64,000 bases of DNA from Colocasia esculenta (Eukaryota > Streptophyta > Magnoliopsida > Alismatales > Araceae): the NCBI GenBank assembly GCA_014218235.1, contig CM024755.1, forward strand, positions 75,996,631-76,060,630. Reading direction: 5' to 3'. Of the stretch, positions 47,591 through 59,096 are shown piece after piece; position 1 is the first letter of the stretch, and the number at the start of each line of letters is the position of its first letter. The notes below the pieces were generated by a model that worked only from the letters and a program-made list of their open reading frames with translations, ran no database searches and was not told the DNA's origin. Made by a program: the position numbers and the translations under genes.

Positions 47591-49944
47591 ACAAGGATTC
47601 CCTGGTCCAGTTAGGAGTCTTCCCGGTGGAGAGGTGGTCCATGCCAAGAGAAAATGTGTAGAAACTGGTCCCTCGTGCCTCGAGTGCTCGAAGGCCGAGG
47701 GAAACAGTAACGGTGTACAAAATACGCGAGAAAAATGAAGACATGTATAATTATTCAAAATAGGGAATTTAGTAATTAATTTCACTTAATTTACCAGATA
47801 TGTTATTGAGTAAATTAATAGGGTTTAATGGCAAACATGATTGTAAAGTGTGTGCAAGTGTAAGAAATCAAGAGGACAAGAAAGATTGTGCACATAGCTT
47901 TTAAATTAATTAATTTCATGTAATATTTCCCATTATTAATTAACAAGTCGAAATTATGCATGACAATGTTTATTTAAAACTAAACAAGGTTAAATTGACA
48001 TAATAAGCAAGGGTATAAGTGCAAATTCAGGTTCTGGCCACAGCTCTGAGGTCGCGACGTACAAGGGTGTCGCAACCAGGTCGCGATGCCAGAGGCTGGT
48101 GCGATCAGAGAATGCAGGTCGCGGCCCACAGGGGTGTCGTGTTAAGGCTATCGCGACGCCCTTGCAAGGCGCGATATGTTGAACCGGCGCTGGGGTGAAC
48201 CGGGGCATGTTGCGACATGTCGGCCCATCGTGATCATATTGTGACAGTCCTCCTTGTCGCGACCCCCTCCTGAGGTCGCAACACATCGGGCTGTTGCGAT
48301 CTCAGGGGGTGGCCCGAACCTAGAAAAGGAGATTTTTCCCTTTTTGGGTGGGTTCCTTCCCTTCAATGCATGATACACAGCACTTCTAAAATCCGAATAA
48401 AATCACACAGTGATTCATAAATCATGAAACTAATGTTAAATGGAAGTAGACATGGAGATCTATCACATAGCACGATTAATTAGAAAATAGTCATGTATGT
48501 AGCATGCTTTAACTAGGTTACTTTTCGTTAACCTAAACATGCACAGTCAAGAACAACGATTTAATTCGCCATGGACACAGGATAAAAATTAGGGCAAATA
48601 GGAGCGTTTGAAAGGTAATAGCAAGTAGTATTTATGAGATTTAATTTAGGACATGGAATCAAGTACATGTAAGGTTTCAAAGCAAACAAGGGGGTTCGGG
48701 TGCATGGGTATGACATGGATTGGAACATTTAATTCGCTCTCATGGATGAACGAAAAAGAGCGAAACAAGAGGGCTTTCAAAGGGGATCATGAAGACTAAC
48801 TAGGATAATTTTTACACGGTTTAAGCTTAAGAGATTGCTTACCTTTTTGCGTTGTAAAGATCCTAGGGTTTAGGGTGACGTATTTCCAAGTTCTTCTTGC
48901 TCCAAGCCTCCTTCTTCTCCTTGCTCCTCGTCCTTAACCTCCTTCCCTCGTGCTCCAAAGCTCCAACAATGAAAGGGGGCTTGGTAGACACGAATTAGTG
49001 GTCTATTAGGTTGTGTAAGAGTCTAATCTCTCTCCATCTCTTCCTTCTCCTCTTAGCTACAAATTTTGACATTTATCACCTTATTTTTTTGCATTTATCT
49101 ACCTAATAAGGTAGAGGAGAGGTTTAATTTCGTGGGTAAAGGGTTTGAGTAGGTCTAGGACTATTTTTAGGATATTTATAACCCTTGTTTTAGTATTTAT
49201 CTTACCCTTTTCTATTTATTACTATATTTAATACGAATTTCACTTAATTAACTCCCATCTCATGATGGGTTATTCACATTTGGGCCCAACTATTAATGCT
49301 AGGACCATAAGAAAAACCCATATACTATTTTTACTTAATGGGTTTTGAATTAAATTCCCTTTTATTCTATTTATTCTCTATTTATTCTAATTTATCATAT
49401 TTATTTAAAAATTTATTATTTTATTTCAAGTTAATATTATTTATTCTCAATATTTCTAGCCTTCATCATTTTGGCTCCTCTTTTGGCCCAATAACTTATG
49501 TGGGGCTGAATTGTACAACCCATATACTTAATGAGTTTTAATTATCCTTTTATTAAAGAATATATTCATGGCCAAATTTGTCCATTGGTCCATTTATCAT
49601 AATGGGCTATCAACCCATATTATTTAAAGTCTACCCATATATTTATTTTTATTTACAATCCACCTTGGCTCATATAATAATGGATTTTTCGACTTATTAT
49701 TTAATTACGATAATAAGTCGCATAAATTCTTAAACTAGGTCCAAATGATTTTTTCTATACCCAACTTCTTGATGAGTCATTAGAGAATATTATTTAAAGT
49801 ATAACCATTATTTTTACAACATTTTATAGGGGTTTTTACGCATGCGATAATAATGCGTACCTTTTTAACTAGTTTGAGTTTATTAATTGATAAAATTTTA
49901 ATTTATCTTTATTTTCGAATTAATAAATTTTTCGGAGTACTACA
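47591..49944 (-). repeat. Left LTR of element C, second part
   Basis: This matches 52146-54495. It contains a cluster of GTCGCGAC-type words at about 48046-48300, mirrored at 52604-52860 in the right LTR. It ends TACTACA, followed by the polypurine tract. Confidence 0.92.
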
Positions 49945-49962
49945 TCCCCCCCCTCTTAAAAA
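49945..49962 (-). other. Polypurine tract of element C
   Basis: The minus strand reads TTTAAGAGGGGGGGGA just before the LTR start TGTAGTAC. Confidence 0.8.
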
Positions 49963-50149
49963 TAATTTGGTCCCCAAATTCCACAACTACTTCGGTTACA
50001 TATAAATCATCATTTCATGCTAAATACGTATTAATTGTTGTAAGTTAGAGTTACCTTCCATGACTCCACCCTCCTTGGTGGTCTCAACTTCCTGCACAAC
50101 TTGCAGTTTGCCGGGCTTCTCTTGCTCTATCGGGCATTTCTCTTTCTCC

Positions 50150-50685
50150 TACTTCTCAAGTATAGGGCACTCGGAAATGCGATGATTGCGATTTACGCAG
50201 CGTAGGCAAGCACCTGCTTTCCTCTAGCATTCCTCCAATATGTGACCTATCTTATTGCAGTGCTCGCATCGTCCTTTATGAGTAAGGGCTAATTGTATGA
50301 CATTCTTCTTATTCTTCTTTATCGTTCTTTTATCATCGTTTGGCTGCTTCTCTTTTGTAGTAGAGTTGAGATCCTTGGCGTTAGTGGATGAATCCTTTAG
50401 TAGAGGGCAGTCTTGTATCCGATGCTCCAAACTACCACAACGTAGACATGCACCCACGCTTCGCCAGCATTCGTTAGCCACATGTCCCAGTTTACTACAA
50501 TGAAGGCAGATGATCTTGCTACGTTTTTGGGTGTTTGCCTTCTTGTCTTGGTTGTGTCTTCTCTTCTTGTTCTTTTTGGTCACTTTTCTAATCTTTTTGG
50601 TCATCCTCAAGGCTCCTTCCAGCAGTTGGGCAGCTTGCTGACATGCCAGAACTAGCCTCTGGGTTGATCTCATGTCGGCGTCCAT
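50150..50685 (-). pseudogene. Gag-like protein with four CCHC zinc knuckles, interrupted by one stop
   Basis: The frame starts MDADMRSTQRLVLACQQAAQ and passes through a lysine-rich basic stretch. It then has CLHCSKLGHVANEC, CLRCGSLEHRIQDC, CEHCNKIGHILEEC and, beyond a TAG, CLRCVNRNHRISEC; each is C-x2-C-x4-H-x4-C. The knuckles form two tandem pairs with a similar spacer (CWRSVGACLRC against C-stop-RKAGACLRC). The TAG at 50224-50226 sits where the first pair has TGG (Trp), so it is probably a single-base change. There is no protease, reverse transcriptase or integrase in element C. Binding of the element's RNA is the likely role, inferred from the knuckles. The capsid domain is not recognisable. 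Confidence 0.75.
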
Positions 50686-50740
50686 TTAAAGTCCCTTTAA
50701 GAATAAGGTTGACATTAGGATGCTAAAGTAATATTAAGTT

Positions 50741-50743
50741 AAT

Positions 50744-50802
<59 letters not shown>
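50741..50802. repeat. (CA)n-(TA)n compound microsatellite in element C leader
   Basis: About ten CA units run directly into about 18 TA units between the primer site and the gag-like start. Confidence 0.95.
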
Positions 50803-50805
<3 letters not shown>

Positions 50806-50925
50806 TCAGATCTTAACCATGGTTCTACCCAATCCTCACATAGGTATGGTGGTTGACTTAGACACGTGTCAGGGCAGTTCACCTAGAACATCCTAGACTT
50901 AAAATATCTTAATAAGGACATCCTA

Positions 50926-50937
50926 GGCTCTGATACC
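50926..50937 (-). other. Primer-binding site of element C
   Basis: The minus strand reads TGGTATCAGAGC three bases inside the right LTR, the same initiator-Met site as elements A and B. Confidence 0.9.
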
Positions 50938-50940
50938 AAC

Positions 50941-53900
50941 TGTCATGCCCCGCTAATTTAGCAGCGGAATAAATCAGGGAGGCATGAACAACGTGTATGG
51001 TAATGTCAAGTGTGCATATAATCGCAAGTATCAGAGCAACTAATGAACAATAAATGAAATAAATTTATTATTTTATTAATAAATCACCTAAACTATTACA
51101 ACCACTAATTCTGAGCCAAAACATAGGGCTCAATAACATCATTACATTTGGAAAGGATAATTACACAAATAACTAACTAAACTCTATGATACTAAGGTCA
51201 CTCCATTGCTATGACTCCAGGTCGCTCATCACTCCAGTCCATTCCCGTTGGTGTTTGTAGGGCCATCAACTGACTTACCTGAAACACATACAACAATAGC
51301 GCAGGGTGAGCCATAACGCTCAGTAGGACTTAATATCTCATGTAAATAGGCATGCTTTAAGTGATTAATGTCTTATAAGGTAGGATAATTATAGAGAACT
51401 ACCAAGTATAGTCGAGAAAGTGATAGCACACGATAGCAAGAGAATGATAGCACATTCCAAAAAGAATAATTGCAAAACTAGCATAATAAAGGATTGGCCA
51501 TATAGTGAAAGAATATGTAACGTCTGCACAAAGGTGCAATAGCACTTCCCTGGTCGAGCATCATGTCAACCCAGAGATCATAGTAAAAAGATTGATTGAT
51601 TGTCATAGATTAAATTGTGATTGTTATTAAATGGTGCTGGATGCATGCTGTACACATCTTGATCATGTTACCCTCGTGAGGAAATGACACTCTTCGGGCG
51701 CTCTCCCCAGGACCAGACCGGGCCCTATTGCACTGGCATATAACACTTGTTTGTTATTATAGACAATCAATTCTATGGCCAAATAGAGTACCAAGAAGAG
51801 ATGAGAGTAATAGACGGAATAGATGAGAGTATAGAGTGAAAGTGAACAAATGAGAGTAACGAGAAAGTAGATGAGATAGGGGTATAATCGTAAAACATCG
51901 TTAAGCCACGATAGTAACAGTTGCACGGCACCAGGTCAGGTATCGGCAGTGTGGTAGAAATCACATCTGCCCACTAGCTGTGCCATGAGCACGGGCAAGG
52001 TGGTCCAGCGTGAACTCAAGGTAAGAAGGAAACACTCAAGCCGTTTGGATCGTACTGATCCCTAGGGGTGTAACGGGTTTTAAGGGTACAACCAGCTCGT
52101 CGGCAATGAACGTGCGCCAAAGCCACGAAGACTTACAGAGGCCTTGACACGGATTCCCTGGTCCAGTCAGAAGTCTTCCCGGTGGAGAGGTGGTCCAGGC
52201 CAAGAGAAAGTGTATAGAAATTGGTCCGTTGTGCCTCGAGTGCTCGAAGGCCGAGGGAAACGGTAACGGTGTACAAAATACGCGAGGAAAATGAAGACAA
52301 GTGTAATTATTCAAAAATAGGGAATTTAGTAATTAATTTCACTTAATTTACCAGATATATTATTGAGTAAATTAATAGGGTTTAATGGCAAACATGATTG
52401 TAAAGTGTGTGCAAGTGTAAGAAATCAAGAGGACAAGAAAGATTGTGCACATAGCTTTTAAATTAATTAATTTCATGTAATATTTCCCATTATTAATTAA
52501 CAAGTCGAAATTATGCATGACAGTGTTTATTTAAAACCAAACAGGGTTAAATTGACATAATAACCAAGGGTATAAGTGCAAATTCAGGTTCTGGCCATGG
52601 CTCTGAGGTCGCGACGTACAAGGGTGTTGCAACCAAGTCGCGACACCAGAGGCTGGCGCGATCAAAGAATGCAGGTCGCTGCCCACAGGGGTGTCACGTT
52701 AAGGCTATCGCGTCGCCCTTGCAAGGCGCGATATGTTGAACCGATGCTGGGGTGAACCGGGGCATGTCGCGACATGTCGGCCCGTTGCGATCATATTGCG
52801 ACGGTCCTCCTTGTCGCGACCCCCTCCTGAGGTCGCGACGCATCGGGCTGTCACGATCTCAGGGGGTGGCCCGAACCCAGAAAAGGAGATTTTTCCCTTT
52901 TTGGGTGGGTTCCTTCCCTTCAATGCATGATACATAGCACTTCTAAAATCCGAATAAAATCACACAGTGATCCATAAATCATGAAACTAATGTTAAACGG
53001 AAGTAGACTTGGAGATCTATCACAGAGCATGATTAATTAGAAAATAGTCATGTATAGAGCATGCTTTAACTAGGTTACTTTTTGTTAACCTAAACATGCA
53101 CAGTCAAGAATAACGATTTAATTCTCCATGAACACAAGATAAAAATTAAGGCAAATAGGGGCGTTTGAAAGGTAATAGCAAGTAGTATTTATGAGATTTA
53201 ATTTAGGACATGGAATCGAGTACATGCAAGGTTTCAAAGCAAACAAGGGGGTTCGGGTGCATGGGTATGACAGGGTTTAGAACATTTAATTTGCTCTCAT
53301 GGATGAACGAAAAAGAGTGAAACAAGAGGGCTTTCAAAGGGGATCATGAAGACTACCTAGGGTAATTTTTACACGGTTTAAGCTTGATAGATTGCCTACC
53401 TTTTTGCGCTGTAAAGATCCTAGGGTTTGGGGTGACGAATTTTCAAGTTCTTCTTGCTCCAAGCCTCCTTCTTCTCCTTGCTCCTCGTCCTTAGCCTCCT
53501 TCCCTCGTGATCCAAAGCTCTAGCAATAAAAGTAGACACAAATTAGAGGTCTATTAGGTTGTGTAAGAGTCCAATCTCTCTCCATCTCTTCCTTCTCCTC
53601 TTAGCTACGAATTTCCACATTTATCACCTTATTTTCTTGCATTTATCCACCTAATAGGGTAGAGGAGAGATTTAATTTCGTGGGTAAAGGGTTTGGGTAG
53701 ATCTAGGACTCTTTTTAGGATATTTATAACCCTTTTGTTTTAGTATTTATCTTACCCTTTTCTATTTATTACTATATTTAATACGAATTTCACTTAATTA
53801 ACTCTCATCTCATGATGGGCTCTTCACATTTGGGCCCAACTATTAATGCTAGGACCATAAGAGAAACCCATCTACTATTTTTACTTAATGGGTTTTGAAT

Positions 53901-54495
53901 TAAATTCCATTTTATTCTATTTATTCTCTCTTTATTCTAATTTATCATATTTATTTACAAATTTCTTATTTTATTTCATGTTAATATTATTTATTCTCAA
54001 TATTTCTAGCTTTCATCATTTGGGCTCCTCTTTTGTCCCAATAACTTATGTGGGGCTGAATTGTACAACCCATATACTTAATGTGTTTTAATTATCCTTT
54101 TATTAAAGAATATATTTATGGCCAAATTTGTCCATTGGTCCATTTATCATAATGGGCTATCAACCCATATTATTTAAAGTCTACCCATATATTTATTTTA
54201 ATTTATAATCCACCTTGGCTCATATAATAATGGGTTTTCTGACTTATTCTTTAATTACGACAATAAGTCGCGTAAATTCTTAAACTAGGTCCAAATGATT
54301 TTTTCTATGCCCAACTTCTTGATGAGTCATTAGAGAATATTATTTAAAGCATAACCATTATTTTTACAACATTGTTATAGGGGTTTTTATGCATGCGATA
54401 ATGATGCGTACCTTTTTAACTAGTTTGAGTTTATTAATTGATAACATTTTAATTTATCTTTATTTCTGAATTAATGAATTTTCCGGGGTACTACA
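50941..54495 (-). repeat. Right (5') LTR of element C
   Basis: 3555 bp, uninterrupted. It shows what the left LTR looked like before element B inserted. Confidence 0.93.
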
Positions 54496-54500
54496 TATAT

Positions 54501-54900
54501 ATTCCTACTAAAAATAAAAGTGAAAGAATATTCCAAGCATATGTTTGACTTCCATCATGGGTGGTTATGGTAGCAAGGTCTCTAAGAACATTTTGTATCT
54601 ATAAGAGTGGTGTATATGCAAACATAAATCTAAGAAATATTTTTGGCAATTAATCTTTTAATGGGGGCATATATGTCTTACATATAAACCTCTATTAAAA
54701 CAACGTATTCTTGAATCTTGACTTCGGTCATGGTAGGGTTCAGCAAGATCTCCGAGGATATTTTATATTCATAAATGAGGTATACATAAAAATACAAATC
54801 TAGAAAAGATTCTCATACAATTAATCTTTTAACAGAAGTATATACAAAAGTCCCTAAAATGTAAATAGAAGTAAAGTATTCCTTTACATTCATTAGTTTT
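54501..54900. repeat. Two diverged ~170-bp direct repeat units
   Basis: TTGACTTCCATCATGG...GGTCTCTAAGAACATTTTGTAT...CAATTAATCTTTTAA (from about 54548) is repeated as TTGACTTCGGTCATGG...GATCTCCGAGGATATTTTATAT...CAATTAATCTTTTAA (from about 54718). A third, inverted unit appears to lie at about 34735-34900, on the other side of element C. Confidence 0.6.
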
Positions 54901-55074
54901 CTTTAAATGTGTCTTGGGTTTCTTTCTTAATCAAAGTTTCAACATACTAAAAAAATCCAGATGTTCTCCTAATATTTGTATTTGAATTTCAATGTTACAT
55001 TATTAGTAATTTTTTTTTCTTATAACCCTCTAAAATGCTACATGTAGTCCTCAAATCTATAAATTGTCAAAAAT

Positions 55075-55691
55075 TGTAACGACCTCGAGAACTCAACTCT
55101 CGGTCTACTGTCAAGGATCTGATTCTCGACATTGCCACTAACGGATCCGAGAATCCGAAAGGATTAGAACAGTCTAATAAGATATGTAAAGGAAATAAAT
55201 CACAACTCGTGCACTAGAAGCATACATAGAAGCAGAAGGAATAGCAAGAGTACATGGTACAGTTCTAGATGCAAGTCTCAACCACACAAGTACAGGTAAA
55301 TGAGGGAAAAGATAGAACCTTTATGCGGCATACTGTGAGGGTGAAGTATATGAGAAGAGGGGGGGGGGGGGGGGGGGGGAACCACTGTAAGGAATGGGAT
55401 AGTGTCTATCACCCTATCTCCTCCTCCCAGCGCGCGACCTGCTGCTACTATGAAGTCTCACCTGAAAAAAGGAGGAGAGTGAGCTTCTCAACAGAAGCAC
55501 AGTAGGGACTACCAATCTTTCACTCACTCTAATAGTCAAAATATAATAATAAAAATACATAAATAAATAATAATAATAATATTCTGCTCTACCAAAAGAA
55601 AGTGCAAAAGGAAAAACTAACTACAGAACTACCGATAGGGAAACACTACACGGACAAAAACCCCGTGCAACCTGCATACCGTGACTACCAC
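55075..55691 (-). repeat. Probable gypsy LTR fragment at the left side of the CACTA element
   Basis: It starts TGTAACGACCTCGAG, like a gypsy LTR outer end. It contains a CACCTG...AGTGAGCTTCTCAACAGAAGC stretch similar in position and content to the Tekay LTRs, plus a 20-G homopolymer (about 55359-55379). The CACTA terminus follows. No partner LTR is in the window. Confidence 0.4.
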
Positions 55692-55901
55692 CACCACAAG
55701 AAAAAGTGATATTATCGAAGGGAAATTTCCATCGATAATACCATCAAAATTTCTGTCGGAATTTTTGAAGAAAAAATATCCGTTAGAAATTTCGTCGATA
55801 ATTTCGACGGATAATGTTCCATCAGAATTACCAACGAAATTATTTCCTTTGAAAATTTAGACAGCAATTCCCCCTTTTCTCCTTCAGCCCTTCCTCCCCA
55901 A

Positions 55902-55902
<1 letters not shown>

Positions 55903-55940
<38 letters not shown>
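55903..55940. repeat. (CT)n microsatellite in CACTA element
   Basis: A run of about 18 CT units. Confidence 0.95.
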
Positions 55941-55942
<2 letters not shown>

Positions 55943-56154
55943 TCGCCTCCGACAGGGCGCACCTCCTCTGGACATCACAGCCTTTGCTCCGATGTTTGCC
56001 TTATTTTCTAGTCCCTGATAGAGCTCTAACTTATTACAGTAAGTGTTATCCCCTATTACAGTATACATTAAGTTCTGTTACAGTAATGACCTCCATATTA
56101 AAGTCAGAGACTCCTAATTAATTACCCATTTATGTATTTATATGTATATAACAC

Positions 56155-56196
56155 ATTATATATATATTATGTATATAACACACACATACATATATA

Positions 56197-56273
<77 letters not shown>

Positions 56274-56400
56274 CACATATAGATATATATATGTATACAA
56301 CACACACATATTTATAAATAGATATGTATATATATTTATATTTTTATATATATAACACATGTATATAGATATGTATATGTATATAACATGCATACACATA
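56155..56400. repeat. AT-rich simple repeats (TAAA)n and (TA)n
   Basis: About nine TAAA-type units at roughly 56198-56236 are followed by about 17 TA units, then further TATA/CACA-rich sequence. Confidence 0.95.
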
Positions 56401-56749
56401 TATGTGTTGTGAAAATTTCGGTTGTGTCTACTCACTCCTCTCTGGTATACCTTTATTGATTATTGGTATTTTCTTAACCACTTACTAGTAAGTGTTTAAA
56501 AAAATTTCTTAATCAATTAATTTTTGTGGTATATTGGAGAGGTGTGGGGAGATGCTATCAAAATTTTCAGCATATTGTACAACACATATAGTAATTGATC
56601 GTGTGATAAAACCTTCACGGATGGGTTAACAAGTGATAATTTAAATAATATTCACTTCTTATACATGTTGTCTACGTCAAACGATGTAAGGGTGGGTCAA
56701 TTATTTTTAGAATTTGTGAATTTCTAAATCGCTTGTGAGTTAACATTTA

Positions 56750-57960
56750 ATGGGTGCAGGAAAAATGTCTCAACAACATTCATGGATGTACCATAGAATA
56801 ATTAACCAGATGGTGTTAGAGGAGTTTCAAGGTGGAGTTGACAGTTTTATTCAGTTTACATTGGGGAATCCAACTATACTAGTAGACCAACAGGGTAGCA
56901 TCCGATGCCCCTATTCAAGTTGTAAAATCTTAAAGTGGATTTCACATGGGATGTGCAACATCATTTGTACATGAAAGGATTTGTTCTAAATTATGAGTTT
57001 TGGACATGTCATGGTGAGCATGTCCAGTCGTATGAGCCTGCCAATGTTGTAGGCACAAGTACGTAGGTGGATATGGTTGAAGATGCTGCTGGTATGGACT
57101 TTAATGTTTACGAAGATCAATACAACAAAGAGGCATCAAACAATACAACTAAAATTTTTTATCAATTACTTTGGGATGCTGATGAGCCGTTATGGGATGG
57201 TTGTGAAAACCACACTCAGTTGTCTGCGGTCTCCCAACTACTGAATTTGAAAAATGAATTTCATATGAGTGAGAGTTGTTTTGACCAACTTCTCCTACTC
57301 ATCAAGAGTATGTTGTCTTTATCTAAGAGGTTGCCTGGAAATTTTTACTACGCAAAGAAGATAGTAAATGATCTAGGGATTGGATTCTAAAAAATCGATG
57401 CATGTCCTAATCATTGTATGTTATATTGCAAAGATGATGCAGATAAGAGATCATGTTCTATTTGCCAACATGATAGATTCAAGCTTAAGAGAGAGGACAA
57501 TTCAAAGCAGAAAGATGTGCCTTACAAGTCATTGCGATACTTTCCTCTTATGCCTAGATTGCAGTGGATGTATATGTCCCCAAAGATAGCTCGACATATG
57601 ACATGGCATAAAGAAAGAGTCTATCGTGATGATGATGAAATCAGTCATCCTGCCGATGGCGAAGCTTGGACTCATTTCACCCGTGCACATCCTTTCTACT
57701 CAAGGGAGCCATGTAATAGTAGACTGGATTTATGCACTGATGGCTTCAATCCATTCTGAGGTTCGATGGCATCTTACTCTTGTTGGCCAGTATTCCTAAC
57801 ACCATACAACCTTTCACCGGGCATGTGCATGAAGCGAGATAATTTATTTTTATCTTTGCTGATTCTTGGTCCAAAAAGTTCAATTTTTTTTTTGGATATA
57901 TACCTTATACCCTTAATTGACGAGCTGAAATTATTATGGTCAGATGGAGTTGTTACTTAC
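56750..57960 (+). pseudogene. TNP2-type CACTA transposase, broken and truncated
   Basis: The N-terminal transposase-associated domain is recognisable: HSWMYHRIINQMVLEEFQGG, then IRCPYSSC, and, after a frameshift near 56940, HHLYMKGFVLNYEFWTCHGE. The TNP2 body follows: KIDACPNHCMLYCKDD, CSICQHDRFK, PLMPRLQWMY, then DGEAWTHF, RLDLCTDGFNPF and YSCWPVFLTPYNLSPGMCMK, and near the end IDELKLLW. Breaks are one frameshift and three in-frame stops (57064-57066, 57388-57390 and 57757-57759), then loss of everything after 57960 where the gypsy LTR starts. It cannot be active. Confidence 0.9.
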
Positions 57961-59096
57961 TGTAGCGTAATGACCGTTAGATCGTCATATGATAGTTGTG
58001 GAGGCCAGTGTGTGGCCAATGTTGTGTAGCAGGTGTTCACGTAGGTTTTCGGGGCATTGTGGGCCGACAGGTGTGGCCCAAAGCACTTACTTGTTCACTG
58101 TCTGTGAACGCGACAGTGAGGAGCGTCGCATTCTGAACGTGATGGTCTTGGGTGTCGCGTTCTAGGAACCGCTATTTTGAGTCATTGTCTGCATGCGCGC
58201 CGCGTGTCGCACGCCGGGCGGCTTGCCGACGTCATGAGTGGGAAGGTGACAACCTTCTATGTCAGGTTCAGATCGCGACGCCAGGGTATGTCGCGTTCCC
58301 AAACGAGCTACGTTTTAAAGTAGGTTTTGGCCGAACAGAGCTTTTGCAAGCTCTGCTCAGCCAGGGAAGGAGATTTCACCGTGGTGAAGGGCGATCCGAT
58401 GTTTTGGAGGTGGTTTTGGCATGTTTTCAGCCCGAGTCCCTAAAGGTGCCAGGCATGGGCCTGCGGCAGTGTGGTCCGTAGGAGTGGTGTTGGTTGGACT
58501 CCACAGTTTCTTGGTTTGTTCTAGTGGAGTGGCAGCTGGACCTTTCGTCTGTGGCTGTGAGACTGAGAGGTAGTCCTGTGTGGTTTGTCCGGGTCAGTAG
58601 CTGGTGTCGCGAACCAATCTTCGTGGCTCGAGTGTGGCATTTTCCTACTTTAGCACGTACACATGGTTGTGATTTGCCATTTATTTAATAAGCTGCTCTC
58701 ATTAATAGCATGTGGTAAGTAGAGTTTACAGCTTTAATATCTTGTTTAGATAGTCTTATAAATTGTTAGCGTAGCTTCCTACTGTTGTTATTTATGAGTT
58801 TGGTTTGATCGGTTTCTAGGGGAGTTTCCTTACTGAGTCAGTGACTTGTGAGGCTCACCCCTACTCCTTTCAGGTGAGGGAGAGCAGGAGGCTTCTCATC
58901 CTTTGTCTAGTTCCAAGCCGCACTGTAGCGGAGCAGGGTCTGCACCTCCAGCAGTGTAATCTTCTTTCTTTGCACACCTCGGGGTATGCCCCAGGTTGTT
59001 GTTGTAGTTGTGTCTGGCTACAGTTGAGAAATGGCTATGTAAATTTCTTGTAAATTTTTGTGAGATGACAATCTTATAATATATTTCAGCACTTTC

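Larger units (their letters stand above)
34907..54495 (-). mobile_element. Non-autonomous LTR element with large LTRs (element C), split by element B
   Basis: LTRs start TGTCATGCCCCGC and end GTACTACA. The left LTR is 34907-36115 plus 47591-49944, interrupted by element B, and the right LTR is 50941-54495 (3555 bp). The duplication TATAT flanks the element at 34902-34906 and 54496-54500. The 996-bp interior has a tRNA-iMet primer site, a polypurine tract and only one coding region, for a zinc-knuckle protein. Without element B the element is about 8.1 kb. Reverse transcriptase and integrase are absent, so it resembles LARD-type elements mobilised in trans. Confidence 0.9.
55692..57960 (+). 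mobile_element. CACTA (En/Spm) transposon, left part
   Basis: The terminus reads CACCACAAGAAAAAGTGAT, a one-base variant of the CACTACAAGAAAAA terminal repeat. It is followed by subterminal repeats of the type ATTTCCATCGATAAT / TTCGTCGATAATTTCGACGG (55720-55860). Inside lie a CT microsatellite (about 55903-55940), long TAAA and TA repeats (about 56150-56400) and a broken TNP2 gene. The right part is absent from the window because a gypsy element inserted at 57961. Confidence 0.8.

Noticed and set aside
56130..56435. A 101-codon Tyr/Ile-rich frame
   Set aside because: It comes from TAAA/TA simple repeats.
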